A stretch of DNA of 9,723 nucleotides from Thiodiazotropha sp037384445 (GCA_037384445.1 JARRNY010000158.1:1-9723), one strand, 5' to 3'; shown: positions 1 to 6,554, counted from the first letter of the stretch. Numbers and translations are program-made. The notes: generated by a model not told the origin, from the sequence alone.

Positions 1-39
1 AATAATATAGTTCGTATCTGGGCTATGTCTGCCCGTTAG
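1..39 (+). CDS. Possible 3' tail of a gene running in from the left edge
   Basis: Frame 1 is open from the first base and reads NNIVRIWAMSAR before a TAG at 37-39. The string V-R-I-W-A followed by a short basic end resembles the C-terminal strand of RelE/ParE-type toxins (typically VRI.A...). Twelve residues are far too few to identify a family, and an open frame this short is expected by chance, so this is only a hint. Confidence 0.15.
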   Translation, partial: NNIVRIWAMSAR

Positions 40-266
40 AACATGAGGCAACGCATGCCTCCTGATAATGTATCTGCTTTGCTGGAGGGACATCACTCTG
101 ACCCTATGCAGTCGCGTATCCCTCACTCAGTTTTCCACCTTGATATGTAGGGGTGTTACGGCTATTTATCCTATACTTAGTATCAACGTTTTTTACAAAT
201 AAACCCGGAAGGTAACCACCTGCATCTCGAAAGACAAGCAATATACAACTAAACATAGCTCAAGGC
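40..266. other. AT-rich intergenic stretch without a convincing gene
   Basis: No frame here gives a recognisable product. A short hairpin, gaggca-acgca-tgcctc, lies at 45-61. A weak sigma70-like pair on the plus strand, TTGATA at 140-145 and TATTTA at 163-168 with 17 bp between, could drive the small gene that follows. In the frame of that small gene the codons remain open back to a TAA at 213-215, but contain no ATG, GTG or TTG. Base composition is more AT-rich than the hydrogenase cluster. Confidence 0.4.
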
Positions 267-551
267 ATGATCAGTCAACTACCAGAAGGTTGGTTAGATG
301 CTTTTATAAATGCCCAAATGTTTGGTACTGCCGCAGAGTTTCAAGGAGGATACAAATCTGAACAAGGCGCAGGAAAGTTTAAAGTATCTCACACAGCCCT
401 AGATGACTTTGAAGATCTGCAGGACTTAATGATTCAGGAAGGGCAAAAGAAATGGAACAAAGCGAAATTCACTTTATACCCAACGGGGAAATTCAATATG
501 GATTTTGAATGGGATCAAGAACAGGCCGATGAAATAGCAAGGTTAAGCTAA
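267..551 (+). CDS. YezG/DUF600-like immunity protein, probably N-terminally truncated
   Basis: This is a 94-residue soluble, acidic protein with no signal peptide or membrane segment. Its second half, with a W-N-K-A-K-F-T-L-Y-P-T-G-K-F-N motif followed by D-F-E-W-D near residues 63-82, resembles the YezG (DUF600) immunity family. Characterised members, such as B. subtilis YezG, neutralise a polymorphic or LXG-type toxin. Family members are usually longer, with an N-terminal helix before the P-E-G-W segment seen here at residues 6-9. The in-frame codons just upstream (about 243-266) read IQLNIAQG, which would fit the end of that helix, yet no start codon exists before the in-frame stop at 213. 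The ATG at 267 has only AAGG one base away, a poor ribosome site. I infer a gene that lost its 5' end or is decaying. No intact toxin partner is visible. Family assignment is from recalled resemblance only. Confidence 0.5.
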   Translation: MISQLPEGWLDAFINAQMFGTAAEFQGGYKSEQGAGKFKVSHTALDDFEDLQDLMIQEGQKKWNKAKFTLYPTGKFNMDFEWDQEQADEIARLS

Positions 552-570
552 TCTGAATTTGTTCATAACA

Positions 571-620
571 AAAGGGGTCGCGGAAAATCACAATCGTTAT
601 CATTTGTCACCGACCCCTTT
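571..620 (-). terminator. Possible rho-independent terminator of the diguanylate cyclase gene
   Basis: A perfect 10-bp inverted repeat (aaaggggtcg at 571-580, cgaccccttt at 611-620) encloses a 30-nt loop that contains the stop codon of the minus-strand cyclase gene. Read on the minus strand, the right arm lies in the last codons and the left arm is followed by TTTTGTT. The loop can form a further imperfect stem (acaa/ttgt). The long loop and short T-run make this only moderately convincing. Confidence 0.35.
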
Positions 621-2168
621 AATTGCCCGGACAACCCGATTACGCCCTTGCTGCTTTGCCAGGTACATCGCCTCGTCGGCTTTTTTGAATAGCAGTTCCA
701 GTTCCTCGCCATGAACAGGGTAAGCTGCAACACCGATGCTGGCCGTAACATTGACTTCAACATCGGCAGAGACACGTATCTTGGCTGCCTGAATCAAGCC
801 TCGTAGGCGTTCAGCCATGTCGAACGCCTCATCCTTATCAACCTCAGGCAGGACGACAACCAGCTCCTCACCACCATAGCGGGCCACGTAATCGACACTG
901 CGGACACTCGCTTGCAGCAGTTGGCTAAGCTGTCGCAGGACTTCATCACCCGCCAGATGACCATGCTGGTCGTTGACGGCCTTGAAATGATCCACATCCA
1001 GCCAGAGCAGGCTAAGGGGGCGTTTGTAGCGCTTTGCGCGCGCAATCTCTTCCTCTAACTGTTGCTCCAGTTCGCGTCTGTTGTAGAGGCCGGTCAGCGG
1101 ATCGTGTGTCGCCAATCGCTCAAGTTCCTGCTCCATCAGTTTGCGTTGATTGATATCGAGAATGATGCCTTCGAACAAGAGTTGAGCGTCGACTGTGACG
1201 GCTTGGCCCTGCTCCCAAACCCATATCACGTTGCCGTCGCGTCGGCGTATCCGGTACTCCATAGCAAATGGCCGCTTCAGGCTCAATGCCCGGTTGACCT
1301 GCTTCTTGACCATGGCGCGATCTTCTTCATGGATGATGGAGACGTAGCTGACTTCCCGATTATCGGTCATGGCATCGTTCTCATAACCAGTCAGTTTGCG
1401 GCAACCACTGGAAACGAATTTCATTGTGAAAGAGTCATCATTCATACTGCGGTAGGCCATTCCCGGCAGGTTGTCCATCAACCTCGCCAATTGATTCTCC
1501 CGCTCTTTCAGCGCCTGAACGGCCCGCTTCTGCTCAGTAATGTCACGACCGATTGCGATGGAGCCCACCACCTCATCCTTTTCATTGAGGAAACGGCGCG
1601 AGTTCCAGGCGATGATCTTCTCCTCGCCGGATTTGGTATGAATGGTAGTCTCGAACCCATCGACCATCGTGCCACGGCTTATGATCTCTTGTGAGATCCT
1701 GAGTACCGTCGCACGATACTCAGGATCCGGATAGAGCCATTGCCAGACATTAATATTTTTTAATACCTCTTCACGACGATAGCCGCTGATCTCTTCTGCC
1801 GCCTTATTCCACACCAATATATAGCCTTGCTGATTAAGCACATTGATCCAGACACTGGCATTGTCGATGATGCTCTTGCGAAATTGACTCAACATGCGCA
1901 TCTCGCCACGTTGAGACTTGAACTTGTGCAGATGGTGACTGTATTTGCGCAGATGGAACAAAACCGCCACATAGAGGATCAGGGTCGTGACCAGCACGAA
2001 TCCCCAATCTTTCAGTGATTGGTATTCGACCACATTGAGTGTTTCTCCTATGCGGCCAACCAGGAGGTAATCCGACAGAAATATCCAGGCGACTGCTGCT
2101 ACAGCATAGGAGGCTGTGATGATCGCAGCACTGAAGTAGTGGGAGATGGGCTTCCTCTGGTTCGCCAT
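600..2168 (-). CDS. Membrane-bound diguanylate cyclase with two PAS domains (PAS-PAS-GGDEF)
   Basis: A 522-residue protein that should condense two GTP to cyclic di-GMP. Residues 11-38 and 55-73 are hydrophobic and look like two transmembrane helices flanking a short, probably periplasmic loop. PAS domain 1 spans about 98-215 (IIDNASVWINVL, ending GRDITEQKRA), and PAS domain 2 about 227-345, ending LDINQRKLMEQ. The GGDEF domain starts at about 352 (THDPLTGLYNRR). It carries the metal-binding DVDHFK at 391-396 and an active-site GGEEL at 432-436. An RxxD inhibitory site (R423-S-V-D426) lies five residues before GGEEL, so product feedback is expected. No EAL domain is present. The ATG at 2168 has no good Shine-Dalgarno sequence, only an A-rich stretch. 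The PAS ligand (haem, flavin, other) cannot be told from sequence. The gene is separated from the hydrogenase cluster by about 360 bp and appears to be its own transcription unit. Confidence 0.93.
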   Translation of the reverse strand: MANQRKPISHYFSAAIITASYAVAAVAWIFLSDYLLVGRIGETLNVVEYQSLKDWGFVLVTTLILYVAVLFHLRKYSHHLHKFKSQRGEMRMLSQFRKSIIDNASVWINVLNQQGYILVWNKAAEEISGYRREEVLKNINVWQWLYPDPEYRATVLRISQEIISRGTMVDGFETTIHTKSGEEKIIAWNSRRFLNEKDEVVGSIAIGRDITEQKRAVQALKERENQLARLMDNLPGMAYRSMNDDSFTMKFVSSGCRKLTGYENDAMTDNREVSYVSIIHEEDRAMVKKQVNRALSLKRPFAMEYRIRRRDGNVIWVWEQGQAVTVDAQLLFEGIILDINQRKLMEQELERLATHDPLTGLYNRRELEQQLEEEIARAKRYKRPLSLLWLDVDHFKAVNDQHGHLAGDEVLRQLSQLLQASVRSVDYVARYGGEELVVVLPEVDKDEAFDMAERLRGLIQAAKIRVSADVEVNVTASIGVAAYPVHGEELELLFKKADEAMYLAKQQGRNRVVRAIKGVGDK

Positions 2169-2530
2169 ACTTTTTTTATTATATCCGGCTTATTTCGCTA
2201 TCTGGAGTGAGTTTATGTGGCCTGAAGATTTAAAAGCCTAGGAAGATTGGAGAATGCTGACTGCCGGCTCACAACACTATACTGCTCATAGTTCAAATAC
2301 TAACCAGGCCGTAGATATCTATACACTCAGGGCTGCAACGCCGAGCTGAGCCGCGCTTGTAGCCCCTAGCCTTATGATATTACGCATCGATTGATCACCA
2401 CTACACCAATCTATGCCCATAATTTATGACCAATTGATCACAAAACATAAACTAATAGCCGTTGAGCGTCTACAGCAACACGCAGAGCATGAATGCAATC
2501 AAGCGGGGTTAGTAACCATTGCGTTGGCGC
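2169..2530. other. Intergenic region between hoxC and the diguanylate cyclase
   Basis: About 360 bp with no recognisable gene on either strand. It must contain the 3' end of the hydrogenase transcript and the 5' region of the cyclase gene, both on the minus strand. I see no strong hairpin plus T-run after the hoxC stop. A perfect TATAAT lies on the minus strand at 2183-2178, nine bases before the cyclase ATG, without a clear -35 partner. A plus-strand 31-codon ORF (2254-2349, preceded by GGAGA) is open but unrecognised. A 9-bp word, attgatcac, occurs at 2390 and again at 2433, which is within chance expectation. Confidence 0.5.
2178..2183 (-). promoter_or_regulatory. Possible -10 element for the diguanylate cyclase gene
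   Basis: TATAAT on the minus strand, an exact match to the sigma70 -10 consensus. It is so close to the ATG that the transcript would be nearly leaderless, which agrees with the absence of a Shine-Dalgarno sequence. No convincing -35 hexamer is found 16-18 bp further upstream, and the surrounding sequence is AT-rich, so chance is possible. Confidence 0.25.
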
Positions 2531-3979
2531 TTAGTGAACAGTGCAGACCATGCAGGGGTCGAAAGATCTGACGATATGCTGCACCGCCACCGGCTCCTCC
2601 TCCCCCGGCCTTAGCCTTGCGCCTCGAACCGCCTGTTCGAGGGCGCCGGGCTGCGCGTCACGGTCCCGGGGCGAAAAATTCCAGGTCGTGGGAGCGATGA
2701 TCTGATAGCTGAGGATACGACCACGCTTGACGCGTACCCAGTGTCCCAGGCTGCCGCGAGCCGCCTCAACCAGACCGTATCCTTGTCCCTCCTGCGGCAT
2801 CGCGGCCTGAAGACAGAAACCCTCTCTGGGCCGGATCTCGTTGACCCATCCCTCCATCAGTAAAATGACGCGGGCGATCTCCAGCAATCGTGCGATCACC
2901 CGGTTGCGGACATTGCCGCCGCTCTGGGCAACCAGATCACGGATCAGGGGATGGCCCGCCACCTGTTGACGCGCCAGCGCCCCCACCTCGACTACCTTGC
3001 CGTCGAGTCGTGGCGCCTTGCACCAGGTGTAGGCCTGCTCGACATCCGCATCCGGCAGGGTAATGCCATCAAAAGGGTGTTTGGGTTCCTGCTGATGCCC
3101 CATCCAGCTGTAGCTGATGTCCTCGGTGATGAGCGAGGAATCGAGTTCGAGCAACTCACTGTGCCAAACGCCCGCCGCGAAGTGGCGTCGCTCTCCAAAG
3201 GCATAGGCGCCATAGCTCATGAAGCGGTCACTGGCACGACCGAGCTTATCGAGACGTAGCTCTCTGGCGACCTCAAGAAAGCGGCGAAAATCGCTGCTGT
3301 CGGGAGCCCTCTGTTCGATCCAGCTGTCGAGCGCCCTGGTCGAATCAAGTTCGACGATTCGCTCTAACTTGTCGCCAAAGAGTGTGCCCTCAAGAAAGCA
3401 GCGAAAGCCGTACAGAATCGCCTGTATACGTGCCTTCTCCTGCATCTCCAGAGCACGGGTGGTGCCACCGGGCTGGATCGCCAGGCTGTGGGGCCATTTC
3501 CCCGCCAGCAGCCCCATCAGGTGCATGAAGTCGGCACGCGCCGGCAGCATCTCCCGGGACGCTTCCCCGGAGTGAGCTCGAAAACGGTCGGCGATCAACG
3601 GATACCAGGGCTCGTCCGCGTAGACGGCACGTGCGAAGTCGGGCATGAAGAAGAGGTAGAAATGGGTCAGGTGATCGGCCAGGTTTTCGTTGGCCAGGAT
3701 CAGATTGATGGCCAGGTCGCCATTCGGTGGTGGATTAACCCCCTGCAGATTGGCCAATGCCCTTGCCGCTGCCACCGATTGGGAAACCGAGCAGATGCCA
3801 CAGATGCGGGGGGTGTAGACCAAAGCGTCAGCCGGCTCTTTACCCTGCAGAATCTGCTCGAAACCCCGGTAGAGGGAGGATGAGACATTGGCCGAAACCA
3901 CCTCGCCCTGTTCGATATCGAGCGCCACTTCCAGATCCCCTTCCACCCGGTTGAAGGGGCCGACGATACGCCGGCTCAC
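2531..3979 (-). CDS. hoxC: Regulatory (H2-sensing) [NiFe] hydrogenase large subunit, HoxC/HupV
   Basis: A 482-residue large subunit that binds the NiFe(CN)2CO centre of the cytoplasmic H2 sensor. The N-terminal nickel motif is R58-I-C-G-I-C63 followed by SVSQ, the group 2b form with Gln where catalytic hydrogenases have His. The C-terminal motif is D474-P-C476-M-V-C479-T-V-H482, with the stop codon directly after His. The C-terminal peptide that catalytic hydrogenases lose to a maturation endopeptidase is therefore absent, as in known regulatory hydrogenases. Ile62 and Phe110 sit at the positions reported for R. eutropha HoxC as narrowing the gas channel and giving O2 insensitivity. Length is close to the R. 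eutropha protein (about 485). The start is GTG at 3979, overlapping the hoxB stop in GTGA, so translation is probably coupled. The partner is HoxB, and the assembled sensor controls the HoxJ kinase. All diagnostic residues are present and the frame is intact. Confidence 0.95.
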   Translation of the reverse strand: MSRRIVGPFNRVEGDLEVALDIEQGEVVSANVSSSLYRGFEQILQGKEPADALVYTPRICGICSVSQSVAAARALANLQGVNPPPNGDLAINLILANENLADHLTHFYLFFMPDFARAVYADEPWYPLIADRFRAHSGEASREMLPARADFMHLMGLLAGKWPHSLAIQPGGTTRALEMQEKARIQAILYGFRCFLEGTLFGDKLERIVELDSTRALDSWIEQRAPDSSDFRRFLEVARELRLDKLGRASDRFMSYGAYAFGERRHFAAGVWHSELLELDSSLITEDISYSWMGHQQEPKHPFDGITLPDADVEQAYTWCKAPRLDGKVVEVGALARQQVAGHPLIRDLVAQSGGNVRNRVIARLLEIARVILLMEGWVNEIRPREGFCLQAAMPQEGQGYGLVEAARGSLGHWVRVKRGRILSYQIIAPTTWNFSPRDRDAQPGALEQAVRGARLRPGEEEPVAVQHIVRSFDPCMVCTVH

Positions 3980-4995
3980 GACTTGTCACCCTGGCGGCGA
4001 CTGGGTGGCACACGAATATGATCGGCCACCGCGTTCTCCTTGAGTCGCTTGGGCGTGGCCGCTTTGGCCAGAGAGGCGAGAGCCACGAACCAGGCCTTCG
4101 GCATGTCAGTCGGCAACCCAACCGGAATACCGGCGATCTTCGGCGTCTGCGCAAAAGTGTGGCCTGTCTCCTCGAAACCGGGAGACGTGCAGTTGATGCA
4201 GGCATAGCCACCGCGCAGACATGAGCCTTCGCCGTTCCATAAACGGGTGTTGCAGTCGGCATGAGCCTGGGTGCCCAGACAACCCAAGTGCTCCATCATG
4301 CAGCCCAGATCCGAAGGTTTTTCGGCACTCGCTTTGTACTCGTAGAATTCGTTACGGGGACAGCCATGATGAACCAGATGGTCGGCATAGCTGCGCGGAC
4401 GGCCCCACTCGTCCAGGTCCTCGCGCCGCAGATCATCGAAGGCGATCTGCACTAGGGTTTCTGTCACCCAGTTGGGATGGACTGGACAGCCGGCAATGTT
4501 GATCACGGGCAGACCGCTCGGATCGGTAAACCTCTTGCCGAGCAGACCGCCCTCGACCGTCTCGTCGTATTGCAAGCCGCAGGCTTCGGAGGGATTGCCT
4601 CCCGCTGCAGTGATGCCGCCGTAGGCCGCGCAGCTACCGACCGCTATCACATGACCGGCAACCTTTGCCAAGCGCTCGATCCAGTGCATCATCGGCTCGC
4701 CTGTACCCGCCAGCCGATGGAACTTACCGCTGCCCTCCGGACCGCGTACCACCGAGCCCTCAAGACAGAGAAAATCGAGCCGCTCCTGCCCCGCCAGAAT
4801 CGCCTCCAGCAAGTCGATAAATTCACGATTCGATGCCTCACTGATAGAGGGGTGCCAAAGCAGATTGATACCGGCACTCTCCAGACTCGTGAACAGGTCG
4901 GGGCCTTCTGCGCAAAGCAGTGACAGACTGCAACCGCCACAACCGCCGGATTGGAGCCAAAGCAGGTTCAGGGGTTGCCGAGCCTGTTCACTCAT
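3976..4995 (-). CDS. hoxB: Regulatory [NiFe] hydrogenase small subunit, HoxB/HupU
   Basis: A 339-residue iron-sulfur subunit that passes electrons from the H2-splitting centre of HoxC. There is no Tat signal peptide, so the sensor stays in the cytoplasm, as expected for this group. Proximal cluster ligands are C19 and C22 (SGGCGGC), C122 (GSCAAYGG) and C170 (GCPVHPNW). Distal ligands fit H209, C212, C232 and C238. The medial set C248, C266 and C269 has the usual C-x17-C-x2-C spacing, with an extra C259 where [3Fe-4S] enzymes have Pro. The region after about residue 285 is the C-terminal tail that in R. eutropha HoxB is needed for binding the HoxJ kinase. I choose ATG 4995 because GGAGGG lies at 5009-5004 with an eight-base gap. 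The in-frame GTG at 5002-5004 overlaps that site and is unlikely to be used. The gene overlaps the end of hoxJ upstream and hoxC downstream. Confidence 0.94.
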   Translation of the reverse strand: MSEQARQPLNLLWLQSGGCGGCSLSLLCAEGPDLFTSLESAGINLLWHPSISEASNREFIDLLEAILAGQERLDFLCLEGSVVRGPEGSGKFHRLAGTGEPMMHWIERLAKVAGHVIAVGSCAAYGGITAAGGNPSEACGLQYDETVEGGLLGKRFTDPSGLPVINIAGCPVHPNWVTETLVQIAFDDLRREDLDEWGRPRSYADHLVHHGCPRNEFYEYKASAEKPSDLGCMMEHLGCLGTQAHADCNTRLWNGEGSCLRGGYACINCTSPGFEETGHTFAQTPKIAGIPVGLPTDMPKAWFVALASLAKAATPKRLKENAVADHIRVPPSRRQGDKS

Positions 4996-6302
4996 CCGCA
5001 GCACCCTCCAGCGGTAACCGCAGGGTGAAGACTGCCCCTCCCTGCGGATGATTGCCAGCCCTCAGATCTGCCGACTGCCTTGGTGGTAAAGAAGGGATCG
5101 AAGAGTTTGTTCAAATCGGCCTCCGGGATGCCCGGACCATTGTCATGCACAGTGATCGAGGCACTCTCTCCCTGTCGATTGCAGGCGATCTCGAGGCGAG
5201 GCGGCTGCTGACCCTCCATCACATCGATGGCGTTCTGCACCAGATTGATCAGGATTTGATGCACCTGACCCTGGCGTCCGCGGATGACCAGCTCATCGGG
5301 TAGCTGGTAAGTCACATCGGGTTTCTCCCGCGCCGCCTTGATCACCCATTGGGTCGCTGTCAGCACCGCCTGATGCAGATCGAAGGGCTCCGGATTCTCC
5401 TTTTGGATTCCGGAGTAGCGCCGCAGATCGAGCACGATTTTGCTGATGCGCTCGGCACCTTCCATGGTGCCATCGATCAACGGCCCCATGTCGGCCTCGA
5501 TGCGGTCGATACGATGGCTTTCACGCAGGCGCTGATGCAGATCGGGATCGATGTGTTCCCCTACCTCGGCCAGATAGTCGGTAATCCGATGCCCATAGCG
5601 TTTGAGGGCGTGCATGTTGCCGAAGACAACGCTGATCGGATTATTGAGTTCGTGGGCGACACCCGCCACCAAGCGGCCCAGGGAGGCCATCTTCTCGGAA
5701 TGGACCAGCTGCTCCTGAGTCTGCTTCAACTCCAGATGCGCCTTGTTGAGGGCTTCATAAGCCCGGCGTAGCTCACCCACCGGCCGCCCGATCAGGACCA
5801 TACCCATGAGTCGGCCTTTGACGTCATAGCGCGAGGAGCAGTTCATGGCCAACGGAATAGAGCCGCCTTCGAAGGTCTGCAGATTGACCTCGCAGTCGAC
5901 AATGGCATCGCTACCGAGCTTCTCCGCAAACTGCCCCACCAGGGGCTGGGATTCAAGCCCGAAGAGTTCGTTGAAGGGACGTCTGAGCAACTGCGACTCT
6001 GTCTTGCCAGTGAAGTCTTCCAGCGCCTGGTTGACCTGTACGATACGTCCCTGGATATCACATACGATCAGTACCTCGGTCATCGACTCGAGCACGCTGC
6101 GGATAAACTGCTGGGCCTCTTCCAGTTCAGCGTTCTTCTGCTCCAGTTCCACCTGGTAATGGACCAGGTCAGCGTAAACCTTGTCCATCTTCTGGATCAC
6201 TTCGATCCATGCGTTTTCGGTGCTTTCCGATAACTGCAAGGGTTCACCCATGCCGACCTTGTCGATCAGGCTGGTCGTGAGATGGGCTTTGGTTTCAGAC
6301 AT
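4992..6302 (-). CDS. hoxJ: H2-signalling PAS histidine kinase HoxJ/HupT, C-terminus frameshifted with the G2 ATP-lid missing
   Basis: A soluble 436-residue kinase as encoded. Order: N-terminal helix and coiled coil (about 30-68), PAS domain (about 66-180), HisKA with phospho-acceptor H217 in GVAHELNNP, then HATPase_c with the N box (N353, N357), G1 box D387-N-G-P-G-I-P393 and F box F401-DPFFTTK408. After Val410-Gly411 the frame reads RSEGWQSS and an unrelated tail, and the expected G2 motif (GxGLGLSIS) is absent. In another frame, from about 5068 to a TGA at 4990-4988, the DNA encodes a normal kinase ending (DLRAGNHPQGG, then AVFTLRLPLEG). Its stop overlaps the hoxB ATG in ATGAGTGA. Restoring about 19 residues would give roughly 456, the size of R. 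eutropha HoxJ. ATP binding and so kinase activity are predicted lost, unless this is a sequence error. The start is ATG 6302, with AAGGAG five bases upstream. The open frame continues to 6428, but that part runs through a repeat and is not coding. The usual substrate is HoxA. Confidence 0.88.
   Translation of the reverse strand: MSETKAHLTTSLIDKVGMGEPLQLSESTENAWIEVIQKMDKVYADLVHYQVELEQKNAELEEAQQFIRSVLESMTEVLIVCDIQGRIVQVNQALEDFTGKTESQLLRRPFNELFGLESQPLVGQFAEKLGSDAIVDCEVNLQTFEGGSIPLAMNCSSRYDVKGRLMGMVLIGRPVGELRRAYEALNKAHLELKQTQEQLVHSEKMASLGRLVAGVAHELNNPISVVFGNMHALKRYGHRITDYLAEVGEHIDPDLHQRLRESHRIDRIEADMGPLIDGTMEGAERISKIVLDLRRYSGIQKENPEPFDLHQAVLTATQWVIKAAREKPDVTYQLPDELVIRGRQGQVHQILINLVQNAIDVMEGQQPPRLEIACNRQGESASITVHDNGPGIPEADLNKLFDPFFTTKAVGRSEGWQSSAGRGSLHPAVTAGGCCG
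5004..5009 (-). promoter_or_regulatory. Ribosome binding site deciding the hoxB start
   Basis: GGAGGG on the minus strand, eight bases before ATG 4995-4993. It favours that ATG over the GTG three codons upstream. It lies inside the 3' end of hoxJ, so hoxB translation is likely coupled to hoxJ. Confidence 0.6.
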
Positions 6303-6307
6303 ACATG

Positions 6308-6313
6308 CTCCTT
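6308..6313 (-). promoter_or_regulatory. Ribosome binding site deciding the hoxJ start
   Basis: AAGGAG on the minus strand, five bases before ATG 6302-6300. It identifies the true start and excludes the 42-residue upstream extension that would begin inside the palindromic repeat. Confidence 0.7.
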
Positions 6314-6376
6314 GCTTTGTGACCGCCGGCGAGTTGGCTGCATCGGTGGGTTTCCTGTGTGACGGTAAGAATCCGA

Positions 6377-6554
6377 GAATGAACGCCAATGAAGGCAAAT
6401 TGTTGAGGCATACGGTGCTGCAAGCCACACCCTACAGGCGATACAGGCGTAGGGTGCGGCTTGCCGCACCGCGTACCCGGATCTGTTTCCCATGGGCTCA
6501 CGGAGACATTCTCTCCATCACTCCCAATCAATTGGCGTTCATTGGCGTTCATTC
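6377..6554. repeat. MITE-like nested palindromic repeat between hoxA and hoxJ
   Basis: A 178-bp element bounded by a perfect 17-bp inverted repeat: gaatgaacgccaatgaa at 6377-6393 and its reverse complement at 6538-6554. The match continues imperfectly inward through aattg on both sides. The outer arms are themselves tandem: attggcgttc occurs twice in a row at 6531-6550, and a degenerate pair (gaacgccaat, gaaggcaaat) lies at 6381-6400. A second long palindrome is nested at 6413-6471. No transposase and no clear target-site duplication are seen. The structure suggests a non-autonomous mobile or repetitive element inserted in the hox operon. It fills most of the only large gap in the cluster. 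Copy number elsewhere in the genome is unknown. Confidence 0.7.
6413..6471. repeat. Inner palindrome (strong hairpin) of the repeat element
   Basis: Arms of 21 bp at 6415-6435 and 6449-6469 match with two mismatches, extended by two further pairs outward, around a 13-nt loop (aggcgatacaggc). The right arm, gtagggtgcggcttgccgca, resembles a palindromic repeat often met between genes of gammaproteobacteria; that is from memory. As RNA it would fold into a stable hairpin between hoxA and hoxJ and could attenuate transcription or protect the upstream message. It lacks a T-run, so it is not a classical terminator. Confidence 0.7.

Noticed and set aside
68..202. 44-codon plus-strand ORF at the left end
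   Set aside because: The product is unrecognisable, it has no family features, and it lies in AT-rich sequence without coding-like bias.
1062..1694. 210-codon plus-strand ORF antisense to the diguanylate cyclase
   Set aside because: It lies wholly inside the PAS and GGDEF coding sequence, has no recognisable domain, and long antisense frames are common in GC-rich genes.
2254..2349. 31-codon plus-strand ORF (MLTAGSQHYTAHS...) with GGAGA just before the ATG
   Set aside because: Too short to identify, no similarity recognised, and frames of this length are expected by chance; conservation would be needed.
2390..2441. Direct repeat attgatcac at 2390-2398 and 2433-2441 as a possible regulator site
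   Set aside because: A 9-bp repeat in about 360 bp is within chance expectation, and the copies are not phased on an obvious promoter.
6303..6428. Upstream extension of the hoxJ frame by 42 residues
   Set aside because: It passes through the inner palindrome, has no ribosome site, and the ATG at 6302 has AAGGAG at good spacing.
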